NCBI GenBank assembly: GCA_017965725.1
Contig: JAGCPK010000065.1
Span: 1-50,912, forward strand
Length of the DNA: 50,912 nucleotides
Source: Prevotella sp.
Lineage (GTDB): Bacteria; Bacteroidota; Bacteroidia; Bacteroidales; Bacteroidaceae
Reading direction: 5' to 3'
Under the pieces are notes generated by a model that ran no database searches, was not told the origin of the DNA, and worked only from the letters and a program-made list of their open reading frames with translations. This document shows, piece after piece, positions 15,011 to 23,319 of this stretch. Positions within the stretch are counted from its first letter, which is position 1. Every line of letters begins with the position of its first letter. A program made the translations under genes and the position numbers.

Positions 15011-16282
15011 TTATTCGCCTTTGATTGCGGCCACACCTGGGAGCACCTTACCTTCGATGGCTTCGAGCAGTGCACCACCACCTGTGGAGATGTAAGATAC
15101 CTTGTCGGCCAAGCCAAATTTGTTGACACAAGCCACAGAGTCGCCACCACCGATCAGTGAGAATGCACCCTCGGCAGTTGCCTCAGCGATTGCCTCACCG
15201 ATGGCACGGCTACCGGCTGTGAAGTCGTCGCACTCAAAGACACCAGCAGGACCGTTCCAGAGGATAGTCTTGGCACCCTTGATAGCCTTGCGGAAGTCGT
15301 CCTGAGAGGCAGGACCAGCGTCAACACCCTCAAAGCCAGCGGGAACATTATTGGCGGGGCAGTTGATGATCTCAGAGCCGGGCTTCACGGTCATTGTACC
15401 GAAGTCGAGGCCGTTGGTGGCTGTGCAGTCAGAACCGAGCACGAGTTCTACGCCGTTCTTCTTTGCCAGTTCCTCAACACCCAGAGCCACGTCGAGTTTG
15501 TCGAGTTCTACGATAGAGTTACCGATCTCACCGTCGTGAGCCTTGGCGAAGGTGTAGGTCATACCACCGCAGAGGATGAGTTTATCAACCTTACCAAGCA
15601 GGTTCTCGATGATTCCGATCTTAGAAGAGACCTTCGAGCCACCCATGATGGCAACGAACGGGCGCTTGATGTTGCTGAGTACGTTATCGACAGCCTGTAC
15701 CTCCTTCTCCATGAGCAGACCCAACATCTTGTTGTCAGCGTCGAAGTAGTCGGCGATAACAGCAGTAGAGGCGTGCTTGCGGTGAGCGGTACCAAAAGCG
15801 TCCATCACATAGCAGTCTGCATAAGAAGCAAGTGTTTTTGCGAACTCCTTCTGAGAAGCCTTCATAGCCTTCTTAGCCTCGTCGTATGCTGGATCTGCCT
15901 TGTCGATGCCTACGGGCTTGCCTTCTTCCTCAGGATAGTAACGGAGGTTCTCGAGCAGCAGAGCCTCACCCATCTTCAGGGCTTTTGCTGCATCAGCAGC
16001 CTTGGCGCAGTCGGGAGCAAATGCAACAGGAACACCGAGGGCCTTCTCTACAGCCTCGCGAATCTGACCCAGAGAAAGTTTCGGGTTGACCTTTCCTTTG
16101 GGCTTACCCATGTGCGACATGATGATAGTGGCACCACCGTCAGCAAGAATTTTTTTCAGAGTGGGAAGAGCACCACGGATACGGGTGTCGTCTGTAATCT
16201 TACCGTTCTCATCCAGGGGTACGTTGAAATCTACACGTACAATTGCCTTCTTACCGGCAAAGTTGAATTCGTTGATTGTCAT
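15011..16282 (-). CDS. pgk: Phosphoglycerate kinase
   Basis: Transfers phosphate from 1,3-bisphosphoglycerate to ADP in glycolysis. The 423-residue protein has the standard length and the family motifs: [14 protein letters not shown] near the start, the substrate-binding RIRGALPTL and [14 protein letters not shown], the hinge and adenine region [17 protein letters not shown], the nucleotide loop WNGPAGVFE and the C-terminal [12 protein letters not shown] and [14 protein letters not shown]. Its own promoter box lies 46 bases upstream. The next gene, a lipoprotein, starts at the base after its stop codon, an unusual partner for a glycolytic gene. Confidence 0.98.
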   Translation of the reverse strand: MTINEFNFAGKKAIVRVDFNVPLDENGKITDDTRIRGALPTLKKILADGGATIIMSHMGKPKGKVNPKLSLGQIREAVEKALGVPVAFAPDCAKAADAAKALKMGEALLLENLRYYPEEEGKPVGIDKADPAYDEAKKAMKASQKEFAKTLASYADCYVMDAFGTAHRKHASTAVIADYFDADNKMLGLLMEKEVQAVDNVLSNIKRPFVAIMGGSKVSSKIGIIENLLGKVDKLILCGGMTYTFAKAHDGEIGNSIVELDKLDVALGVEELAKKNGVELVLGSDCTATNGLDFGTMTVKPGSEIINCPANNVPAGFEGVDAGPASQDDFRKAIKGAKTILWNGPAGVFECDDFTAGSRAIGEAIAEATAEGAFSLIGGGDSVACVNKFGLADKVSYISTGGGALLEAIEGKVLPGVAAIKGE

Positions 16283-16328
16283 AATTGTATTATATTAATA
16301 ATGTGAATAACTTCTCGTTAAGCGACTG

Positions 16329-16336
16329 CAAAATTA
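16329..16336 (-). promoter_or_regulatory. Promoter -7 box (TAATTTTG) of pgk
   Basis: On the minus strand TAATTTTG reads from 16336 to 16329, 46 bases before the pgk start. No clear -33 element; that area is occupied by 7-bp repeats. Confidence 0.6.
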
Positions 16337-16345
16337 CTAAAATTC

Positions 16346-16373
16346 ATTGAACATTGACCATTGACCGTTGAAC
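16346..16373. repeat. Four 7-bp tandem repeats between radA and pgk
   Basis: ATTGAAC, ATTGACC, ATTGACC, GTTGAAC in succession, just upstream of the pgk promoter box. Seven-base periodicity as in the leader repeats at 7592 and 10887. Confidence 0.6.
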
Positions 16374-16391
16374 ATTTATAGTTTTTTTGCA

Positions 16392-17786
16392 TCAGCCGAA
16401 GAGTTCGCGTAAGGCCTCTTCGACCTTGCGGACGGGGTGGAGGGTGATGTGGTATTTCTTAGCATCGAATCCCTGAAGGTTGTATTTGGGGATAATCATA
16501 TCCGTGAATCCCAGTTTCTCGGCCTCGGCGATACGCTGTTCGATACGGTTGACGGGGCGCACCTCACCTGAGAGACCCACCTCGCCAGCCATGCACCAAC
16601 CCGACTCTATAGGGGTATCGACATTCGACGAGAGCACGGCGGCAATGACAGAGAGATCCATAGCGAGATCAGTGACGCGCAGGCCGCCAGCAATATTGAT
16701 AAACACATCCTTCTGCATCAGTTTGAAGCCGACGCGTTTCTCCAATACGGCGAGGAGCATGTTGAGGCGACGTTGGTCGAAACCCGTAGCAGAACGTTGT
16801 GGCGTGCCGTAAGCGGCTGACGAGACCAGCGCCTGAGTCTCGACGAGGAAGGGGCGTACACCCTCGATGGCACTTGAAATGGCGATGCCTGAGAGTCCGT
16901 CGTGATCCTGTGTGAGTAGGAGTTCTGATGGATTCGAGACTTGTCGGAGTCCGTTCTGTTGCATCTCATAGATACCTAGTTCTGAGGTGGAGCCGAAGCG
17001 GTTCTTCATCGAGCGGAGGATACGATACATATAGTGCTGGTCGCCCTCAAATTGGATGACGGTATCGACGATGTGCTCCAAGATCTTCGGCCCTGCGAGG
17101 GTACCTTCCTTCGTTATATGTCCGATGAGGATGACGGGTACACCGCTCGACTTGGCAAAGCGGAGTAGGGAGGAGGCGCATTCCCTCACTTGGGCAATGG
17201 AACCAGCGGAACTCTCCACGTCCTCCGTCATGATGGTTTGGATGGAGTCGATGACGATAAGTTCTGGCTGTTCTTCCTTGATATGGTCAAAGATGGCTTC
17301 AAGGGAGTTCTCGGTGAGAATGAGCAAATTCTCACTGTCACCTGCCAGCCTGTTAGCACGCATCTTCAATTGGTGGGCAGATTCTTCACCACTGACGTAG
17401 AGAATGCGCTTTTCGGGCATCTGGAGTACGGTCTGGAGGGAAAGGGTGGATTTGCCAATACCCGGCTCACCACCTAAGAGTACAATGCTGCCTGGCACAA
17501 GTCCGCCACCGAGGACACGATTCAGTTCCTCGTCATGCATGTCGATGCGAGGATCGTCCTGGTTGGAGATGTCTCGGAGACGTAACACTTTATTGCCTTT
17601 AGTACCTATGGCCTGTCCGTTACGTACTGAGGCAGCGGCAGAACGGGCAGCCTGAGTGCCAGTGTCACCTGCTACTCGGATTTCCTTAAACGTATTCCAT
17701 TGCCCGCATGAGGGACATTTGCCTATCCATTTCGGCGACTCCTGGCCGCAGTTGGAGCATACGTATGCGATTTTGTCTTTTGCCAT
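16392..17786 (-). CDS. radA: DNA repair protein RadA
   Basis: RadA is a RecA-like ATPase that extends and migrates branched recombination intermediates. The 464-residue protein has the full family order: a C4 zinc finger (Cys10, Cys13, Cys24, Cys27, with GQESPKWIGKCPSCG), a RecA core with Walker A LGGEPGIGKST at about 96-106, the RadA-specific RSMKNRFGSTSELGIYEM, and a C-terminal Lon-protease-like domain (INIAGGLRVTDLAMDLSVIA and GEVGLSGEVRPV). The start is ATG 17786, 8 bases after a TATCTTTG box, so the mRNA is nearly leaderless. Transcribed away from the divergent substrate-binding lipoprotein gene, with promoters only 44 bases apart. Confidence 0.97.
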   Translation of the reverse strand: MAKDKIAYVCSNCGQESPKWIGKCPSCGQWNTFKEIRVAGDTGTQAARSAAASVRNGQAIGTKGNKVLRLRDISNQDDPRIDMHDEELNRVLGGGLVPGSIVLLGGEPGIGKSTLSLQTVLQMPEKRILYVSGEESAHQLKMRANRLAGDSENLLILTENSLEAIFDHIKEEQPELIVIDSIQTIMTEDVESSAGSIAQVRECASSLLRFAKSSGVPVILIGHITKEGTLAGPKILEHIVDTVIQFEGDQHYMYRILRSMKNRFGSTSELGIYEMQQNGLRQVSNPSELLLTQDHDGLSGIAISSAIEGVRPFLVETQALVSSAAYGTPQRSATGFDQRRLNMLLAVLEKRVGFKLMQKDVFINIAGGLRVTDLAMDLSVIAAVLSSNVDTPIESGWCMAGEVGLSGEVRPVNRIEQRIAEAEKLGFTDMIIPKYNLQGFDAKKYHITLHPVRKVEEALRELFG

Positions 17787-17794
17787 AATTGGTG

Positions 17795-17802
17795 CAAAGA
17801 TA
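17795..17802 (-). promoter_or_regulatory. Promoter -7 box (TATCTTTG) of radA
   Basis: Reads TATCTTTG on the minus strand and lies 8 bases before the radA ATG. Confidence 0.65.
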
Positions 17803-17807
17803 CGAAA

Positions 17808-17841
17808 TAATTCATAATTAATAATGTATAATTCATAATTA
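17808..17841. repeat. 13-bp direct repeat between divergent promoters
   Basis: TAATTCATAATTA occurs at 17808-17820 and again at 17829-17841, 21 bp apart (two helical turns), filling the space between the radA and substrate-binding-protein promoter boxes. Confidence 0.5.
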
Positions 17842-17846
17842 TTTTG

Positions 17847-17854
17847 TATTTTTG
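17847..17854 (+). promoter_or_regulatory. Promoter -7 box (TATTTTTG) of the substrate-binding lipoprotein
   Basis: TATTTTTG, 9 bases before the ATG at 17864. It overlaps a TTG at 17852 that would otherwise be the longest start, which decides for ATG 17864. Confidence 0.6.
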
Positions 17855-17863
17855 CACCCGATT

Positions 17864-18784
17864 ATGAAGAAAGTAGTTTTTGGGATTATCATTTTGTTGA
17901 TACTGCTGGTTGGCTGCGAACAATCATACGAGGAGACGAAGCGTATCACTCGTGCGCAACGCCTGAAATTGGCTCGGGAAGACTCTGCTGCTCTGAAGGT
18001 GGCTGTGCTGCCGACGCTCGACTGTCTGCCCTTGTATCTGGCTAAAGACCACCAGATGTTTGACACGGCTGTAGATATCCGTCTGAAGCATTTCACAGCA
18101 CAGATGGATGTGGATACGGCTCTGATGAACAATCGTGTGGAACTGGGTATTACCGATCTTGTGCGGGCAGAGCGGATGATAAAACAGGAAACTCCAATAG
18201 AATACCTGACAGCGACGAATGCCTACTGGCAGATCGTGACTAATCGTGTAGCCCGTATTACTGACCTGAAGCATCTCGACGACAAGATGTTGGCGATGAC
18301 ACGCTATTCTGTGACAGACCTGATAGGTGATATGGTGGTGGATAGTGCGAAGTTAAAACCCGAGCGTGTGTTCCGTCTTCAAATCAATGACGTTCACGTG
18401 CGTCTGAAGATGTTGGAAAACAATGAGATGGATGCTCTCGTGATGACGGAGCCACAGGCAGCCCAGGCCCGCTGGTTGAAGCACAAGGTCATCTTCGACA
18501 CTCGTCAACAGGATATGCAGATGGGAGCCATCGTGATACGTTCGAAGGGAATGGACGACAAAAACCGCAAACGGCAGATGGAAGTTTTTGTGAAAGGCTA
18601 TAACGAGGCCTGCGACTCCATCAACCATTATGGTGTGGCATACTACAAGGACCTTGTGATGAAATACTGCAAGGTGAAGCGTGAGGCTGTCGATACCATA
18701 CCTAAGAGTTTGAAGTTCAATCATATTTCCAAACCCCGTGAGAAAGATATCGAACGGGTGCAGCAATGGCTTTCAAAGAAATAA
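17864..18784 (+). CDS. Substrate-binding lipoprotein (NMT1/SsuA-like periplasmic fold)
   Basis: A 306-residue lipoprotein (Cys18 in LLVGCEQS). After a charged linker the sequence follows the type II periplasmic binding protein pattern of the NMT1/SsuA/PhnD group: LKVAVLPTLDCLPLYLAKD at the first strand and helix, then RVELGITDLVRAERMI, and later LKMLENNEMDALVMTEPQAAQARWL. Such proteins deliver aromatic, sulfonate or thiamine-precursor ligands to ABC transporters, but no permease or ATPase gene is near, so it may serve as a sensor or receive its partner from elsewhere. The ligand cannot be read from the sequence. The next gene starts 2 bases after its stop, so the two are translated together. 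Nearly leaderless mRNA. Confidence 0.82.
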   Translation: MKKVVFGIIILLILLVGCEQSYEETKRITRAQRLKLAREDSAALKVAVLPTLDCLPLYLAKDHQMFDTAVDIRLKHFTAQMDVDTALMNNRVELGITDLVRAERMIKQETPIEYLTATNAYWQIVTNRVARITDLKHLDDKMLAMTRYSVTDLIGDMVVDSAKLKPERVFRLQINDVHVRLKMLENNEMDALVMTEPQAAQARWLKHKVIFDTRQQDMQMGAIVIRSKGMDDKNRKRQMEVFVKGYNEACDSINHYGVAYYKDLVMKYCKVKREAVDTIPKSLKFNHISKPREKDIERVQQWLSKK

Positions 18785-18786
18785 GA

Positions 18787-20961
18787 ATGATGATGAACAA
18801 TGATCTGATGGATGTCTATGACAGGCTCAATAGCAAGGGATTGTCGAGCGCAATATCGGCGATGGAGATTTATTTGTCGAAATATCCGAATCAGGCTTTG
18901 AGTGACCGTCTCTATGCCATACAGGCTGACTTCCAACGGATGGCCGACTATTGGAAGCAAGGCTATAAAGACCCCCAACTGCCCACACTCTATACCCAAC
19001 TACTGCATCGGTTGTATGTAATCTATGTCGATGCGCAGATAAACCATGCGGTAGGACAATCGACGTTCCTGTCGGCAGTCTATATGCGTCTGCGGATGAC
19101 GGCGCGTAACTGGTCTGTGCAGACATTGCGAGAGGCTTTGGAGTCGTATGTGTCAGATATGGCGATGATGGAACTAGAACCTTCCCACGTCCGCGATAAA
19201 CATGAGAAAGAATTGCACCGACAGCACCATCAGTTGATGAGTGAGTGGTTTGACAACCTATGGCTCTCATCCATCTGGACAGACGGACAGGCTTCTGCCA
19301 TCGAGGAAATCCTGCTCTCTCCGACGATAGAGAGCTATGACCAGCAACTGTTAGCTAGTGCCATCACGATAGCCGTCATCAATCATTTTGACATGGCGAA
19401 ATTCCGTCTCCTACTGCATGTCTATCAGCAGGCAACGGACGAGAATATCCGACAGCGTGCACTGGTGGGGTGGGTGATGGCATTGTGCAGCGAGACTGCC
19501 ACTTGTCTCTATGGTGAAGAGATGGAGGAATTGAAAAATCTATTGGCGGACAAGGCGGTTTGTCTGGAACTGATGCAGTTGCAACAACAGATCATCTATT
19601 GTGTCAATGCAGAGAAAGACCATCAGACCATCCAAAAGGAGATAATACCTGATTTGTTGAAAAACGGTAATTATAAGATTACGCGCAACGGTATCGAGGA
19701 GGTTGAAGAAGACTCCCTCAACGATATCCTGCATCCTGATGAGGAGGAACGGCGCATGGAACAGATGGAGGAGAGTTTCCAACGGATGCAGGACATGCAA
19801 AAACAAGGCTCTGATATTTATTTCGGTGGATTCTCTCAGATGAAACGCTTCTCGTTCTTCCAGGATATGAGCAACTGGTTTGTACCCTTCTATGAGGACC
19901 ATCCGGGGATTGCAGAAGTCACCGAACGGTTTAAGAACAACCAATTCTTGTCTTCGATTTTTAATGTGGCACCTTTCTGTAATAGTGACAAGTATTCGTT
20001 TGTGCTCGCCTTCTCACAGGTGGTGGATCGGATTCCTAAGGATATGCTCCAGATGTTTGAGCGGGGAGAGGCCAGTTTCGGCGAGGTGGCTCAGGAAGTG
20101 CTGAGCAGTACAGCCTATATCCGCCGACTCTACTTACAGGACCTATACCGTTTCTATAAGATATTTTCCCATCGGAGCGAGTTCCGGAGTCCCTTCGAGC
20201 ACATGGATGAAATCTTCTTCGCCAACCCGATATTCAGAGATACGCCTTTGGAGACTTGTTTCAATGATGTGGCAGCCTTCCTCATCAAACAACACCGCTG
20301 GAATGAGGCTGTTAAAGTGCTGGACAACTGTGGAAAGGCGCATCGTGACTTCCGATTCTATATGATGGCGGGCTATCTGTCGATGAGGTCTGGCTGTAGT
20401 TTCGTTAACATGTTTGATGAAGCCGTTAGTCTCTATGAGAAGGCATTGGCGTTGGAACCCGAAGACGAGAAAGCCCATCTTGGACATGCCAGGGCTCTCT
20501 TTGTCTTTGGTAATTATAAAGAGGCCTTGAATGAATATAACTACCTGTTGAAGGTGCAGCCAGACAAGAAGTCCTATCTCTTAAACCGTGCCGTTTGTCT
20601 CTCTAAGTTGAGTCGTCATGAGGAAGCGTTGAAGGATCTCTATAGACTGAACTATGAGTCGCCTGACGACATGAACGTGAATCGTGTCATGGCGTGGGTG
20701 CTGACCTGCAACGACAAGTACGAGCAGGCAGATAAGATATACTCGCAGTTGGTGGCAGACCATGCACAGCCAGAGGATTTGCTGAACTACGGCTATTGCC
20801 TGTGGCTCAGCGGAAAGAACGGGGAGGCGGTGGGATGTTTCCAGCGTTATCTGAAAGAGACGGAAAAGGATGCATTGTCCATGATCAATGGTGAACGTCC
20901 TTTATTGGAGGAGAAGGGCATCACTGAGGCAGAGATGCAGACGATGCTCTATATGCTTTGA
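18787..20961 (+). CDS. Large TPR-repeat protein
   Basis: A 724-residue protein with no signal peptide or membrane segment, so probably cytoplasmic. The frame is open from 18766, inside the preceding gene, but a run of three ATG at 18787-18795 directly after that gene's stop is the natural start. The first 450 residues are helical and unlike any family I know. The last 220 are tetratricopeptide repeats: EAVSLYEKALALEPEDEKAH, EALNEYNYLLKVQPDKKSYL, EALKDLYRLNYESPDDMNV and QADKIYSQLVADHAQPEDLL, each with the A-x-x-x-Y-x-x-x-L-x-x-x-P spacing. Likely a protein-binding scaffold paired with the substrate-binding lipoprotein. Its 3' end overlaps the convergent acyltransferase gene by 41 bases. Confidence 0.82.
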   Translation: MMMNNDLMDVYDRLNSKGLSSAISAMEIYLSKYPNQALSDRLYAIQADFQRMADYWKQGYKDPQLPTLYTQLLHRLYVIYVDAQINHAVGQSTFLSAVYMRLRMTARNWSVQTLREALESYVSDMAMMELEPSHVRDKHEKELHRQHHQLMSEWFDNLWLSSIWTDGQASAIEEILLSPTIESYDQQLLASAITIAVINHFDMAKFRLLLHVYQQATDENIRQRALVGWVMALCSETATCLYGEEMEELKNLLADKAVCLELMQLQQQIIYCVNAEKDHQTIQKEIIPDLLKNGNYKITRNGIEEVEEDSLNDILHPDEEERRMEQMEESFQRMQDMQKQGSDIYFGGFSQMKRFSFFQDMSNWFVPFYEDHPGIAEVTERFKNNQFLSSIFNVAPFCNSDKYSFVLAFSQVVDRIPKDMLQMFERGEASFGEVAQEVLSSTAYIRRLYLQDLYRFYKIFSHRSEFRSPFEHMDEIFFANPIFRDTPLETCFNDVAAFLIKQHRWNEAVKVLDNCGKAHRDFRFYMMAGYLSMRSGCSFVNMFDEAVSLYEKALALEPEDEKAHLGHARALFVFGNYKEALNEYNYLLKVQPDKKSYLLNRAVCLSKLSRHEEALKDLYRLNYESPDDMNVNRVMAWVLTCNDKYEQADKIYSQLVADHAQPEDLLNYGYCLWLSGKNGEAVGCFQRYLKETEKDALSMINGERPLLEEKGITEAEMQTMLYML

Positions 20962-22099
20962 TTTTCTCCTTTGTCTTTTCCCAGAGCCAGGTGCCTAACA
21001 AAGGGATGCCTACGCCTGCGACAGTGTAGAGTATCCAGAAATAGTCTTGTTGTGAATAGTCGTGTATCACCATATGACAGCCAATCTGTCGGATGTCCAG
21101 TCCGTAATACCATATCTTGATGAGGCTCACCACCTTATAGGAGATGATGTGGAAGATAAAGATGTTTAGTGTATGGTTACCGGTATAGACGAGGAAACGC
21201 TTGAACCATCCCTCGCAGGTGTCTATCCAGCGGCTAATGTTATAGGTCATTAAGAATCCGAGGATAGCAGGCACGGGGAGTGACAGGAATTGTTGGAAGG
21301 TGGAGCGCCAGTTCATGTTGGCAGTCAGGTATTTTGAGAAGAGCCATACGATGACACCAAAGAGGATGGTAATGGGGATGGCTATAGCGTGACGGGAGAT
21401 GACTTGGCGATATTGTTCTGCAAACTGACGGAAGATGAAGCCGATGCCAAAGAAGAAACAGCCCATCATGTCGCGATAGCCACCTTGTACGAGGTTGATG
21501 ACTTTGAGCCCTTCCCACGTTTTCCAGCCGCAGAGCAGCAGCATGATGAGGCAGATGAGATAAGGAAAGGATGCTGAAAGTTTAGAAGAGTTCCTGGTAA
21601 TCCTAGGAATCCTGGAGATTCTAGAAAAGCCTAGATCTAATATCTTATATATAATAAGGTATAGGATGCTGGCGACAAAGAGTCCCCTAAAGAACCAGAA
21701 CGCTCCGCATAGGAAGGCATCATAGCCGGCCATCGCCGTGAAGATATTCCAGAGGTTCTGTTGTATCTGATGCGCTGACCAGGGGTGGAGCACACCGCCC
21801 TGTTCATTGCCATAGACCTCGTTTAGGATGCCGATGTCGAACATCCAGTTGTGGATAATGAGGAAAAACACCGCCCACTTGACAAAAGGCACATAGAGAC
21901 CTTTGATGCGTTTCTTGACGAAGGTGGCCTCGTCGTGGAGATATTTCGTGGAGAAGAAATAGCCTGCGGTAATAAAGAAGAGGGGCATGTGGAACTCAAA
22001 GATGAACTTACACAGCCAACCAGGTGCCTCGGCGTGTGCTATCACCATCAGGATGATGGCAAGGCCTTTAGCGATGGATATCGTAGTGTCGCGCTTCAT
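20921..22099 (-). CDS. Membrane acyltransferase (acyltransferase 3 family)
   Basis: A 392-residue integral membrane protein of the acyltransferase 3 type, which usually O-acetylates sugars of envelope glycans. The start SIAKGLAIILMVIAHAE, with an acceptor His in the first membrane helix, and the following FEFHMPLFFITAGYFFS are the family signature. About ten hydrophobic spans follow. ATG 22099 is used: it forms an ATGA overlap with the stop of the phospholipase-D gene, whereas the longer frame would need TTG 22105. A loop between two spans (FSRISRIPRITRN) is encoded by 9-bp tandem repeats. The substrate is unknown; the neighbours (Kdo synthesis) make lipopolysaccharide or capsule a fair guess. 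The 3' end overlaps the convergent TPR gene by 41 bases. Confidence 0.88.
   Translation of the reverse strand: MKRDTTISIAKGLAIILMVIAHAEAPGWLCKFIFEFHMPLFFITAGYFFSTKYLHDEATFVKKRIKGLYVPFVKWAVFFLIIHNWMFDIGILNEVYGNEQGGVLHPWSAHQIQQNLWNIFTAMAGYDAFLCGAFWFFRGLFVASILYLIIYKILDLGFSRISRIPRITRNSSKLSASFPYLICLIMLLLCGWKTWEGLKVINLVQGGYRDMMGCFFFGIGFIFRQFAEQYRQVISRHAIAIPITILFGVIVWLFSKYLTANMNWRSTFQQFLSLPVPAILGFLMTYNISRWIDTCEGWFKRFLVYTGNHTLNIFIFHIISYKVVSLIKIWYYGLDIRQIGCHMVIHDYSQQDYFWILYTVAGVGIPLLGTWLWEKTKEKIKAYRASSASLPQ
21592..21627. repeat. 9-bp tandem repeats inside the acyltransferase gene
   Basis: TCCTGGTAA, TCCTAGGAA, TCCTGGAGA, TTCTAGAAA (plus strand) lie end to end and code for S/P-R-I-type tripeptides on the minus strand. 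The 9-base period keeps the frame. Confidence 0.6.
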
Positions 22100-23319
22100 A
22101 GCCAAGGGGTGAGCAGACTACCAAACCATCCGCGGAACTTCTGCCAGGGCGTACGGAAACGGTCCCATTCCTCTTCCGTCAACAGCACACTTTTCAGTTT
22201 GTCGCGGTCGAACATGTCATCGAGTTCCTTGGTGGTCTCACGATTGATGATCAAGGCATTCTCCTCGTAGTCGAAGCGGAGACTGCGCGCATCAAGGTTC
22301 GTGCTGCCTACAGTACAGAAGCGTCCATCCACCATCATAATCTTCGAATGGTGGAAACCTGGTTGGTAGAGCCATACTTGTGCCCCCAGTTTCATCATCT
22401 TGTGGGCATTGCGATAGACCACATCAGGCGTCAGGGGAATATCGCTTTTGGCAGACACCATGATTTCCAACTTCACACCACGCTTGATGGCGCGCTTCAG
22501 TGCTTTCTTGATACAGGGAATGAGGGTGAAGTAGGGATTGATGAGTTTGATGGAGTCCTGTGCGTCATCGATGGCATGGACATACAGGCGGCGCATGATC
22601 TCATTCGTGGTACGAGGTTCTCGATTCACGATGCCCACCATCTTGTCGCCCACAGGTTCTGCGCAGTAATATTTGGCATCAGTTACCTCTTCCTTGGTGG
22701 CTTTCTTCCAGATTCTGGCAAAGATCTCCTGAAGGTCGTTAACAGCAGGACCTTCGATGCGACAGTGCATATCACGCCATTCGCCCACCTGTTCTGTACC
22801 AACGATATAGTAGTCGGCTACGTTCATGCCTCCTGTATAGGCTGTCTTTCCGTCGATGACCACAATCTTACGATGGTCTCTTGGCCAGATGTGGTTTACC
22901 CACGGAAAACGGATAGGGTCGAACTCCACGATATTGATACTGTCTTCCCTCAGTTTCTGCAGATGTTTCTTCTTTAAGGGCTGGTTGTTGGAGTCGTTGC
23001 CAAAGCCGTCGAACATGGCGCGTATCTCCACACCTTCCTTCCTTTTCTCCTTCAGGATTTCAAAGAGTAGGGAGGCGATGGAGTCGTTACGGAAGTTGAA
23101 GTATTCCAGATGGACACTGTTCTTAGCCTGACGGATGGTCTCAAACATATCGGCAAACTTATCCTTTCCCGACATGAGTAGTTTCACCTTGTTACCATGG
23201 GTGAAATGAACGCCATAGTCACGCATATGCCTCACAATCAATGAATCACTTGTTTCCGCCCAAACGGAAACAGTGATTAATGATAAGAGATAAGCGATAA
23301 GCAGAGATCGGATTCTCAT
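22096..23319 (-). CDS. Phospholipase D-like / cardiolipin synthase-like protein with signal peptide
   Basis: A 407-residue member of the phospholipase D superfamily with two HKD motifs: DHRKIVVIDG followed by YTGGMNVADYY, and HHSKIMMVDGRFCTVGSTNLDARS. That pair, with LEYFNFRNDSIASLL upstream, is the layout of bacterial cardiolipin synthases. Unlike typical Cls, which has two N-terminal membrane helices, this protein begins with one cleavable-looking leader (LLIAYLLSLITVSVWAETSD), so it may act in the periplasm. Cardiolipin synthesis is therefore less certain than phosphatidyl transfer or hydrolysis in general. ATG 23319 shares one base with the stop of the regulator gene (TGATG), and its own stop overlaps the acyltransferase start, so the three are translated in series. 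Confidence 0.88.
   Translation of the reverse strand: MRIRSLLIAYLLSLITVSVWAETSDSLIVRHMRDYGVHFTHGNKVKLLMSGKDKFADMFETIRQAKNSVHLEYFNFRNDSIASLLFEILKEKRKEGVEIRAMFDGFGNDSNNQPLKKKHLQKLREDSINIVEFDPIRFPWVNHIWPRDHRKIVVIDGKTAYTGGMNVADYYIVGTEQVGEWRDMHCRIEGPAVNDLQEIFARIWKKATKEEVTDAKYYCAEPVGDKMVGIVNREPRTTNEIMRRLYVHAIDDAQDSIKLINPYFTLIPCIKKALKRAIKRGVKLEIMVSAKSDIPLTPDVVYRNAHKMMKLGAQVWLYQPGFHHSKIMMVDGRFCTVGSTNLDARSLRFDYEENALIINRETTKELDDMFDRDKLKSVLLTEEEWDRFRTPWQKFRGWFGSLLTPWL

Noticed and set aside
15536..16306. 256-codon open frame antisense to pgk
   Set aside because: It lies opposite to an intact pgk and has no promoter or family likeness.
22100..22105. TTG start of the acyltransferase at 22105
   Set aside because: ATG 22099 forms a standard ATGA overlap with the preceding gene.
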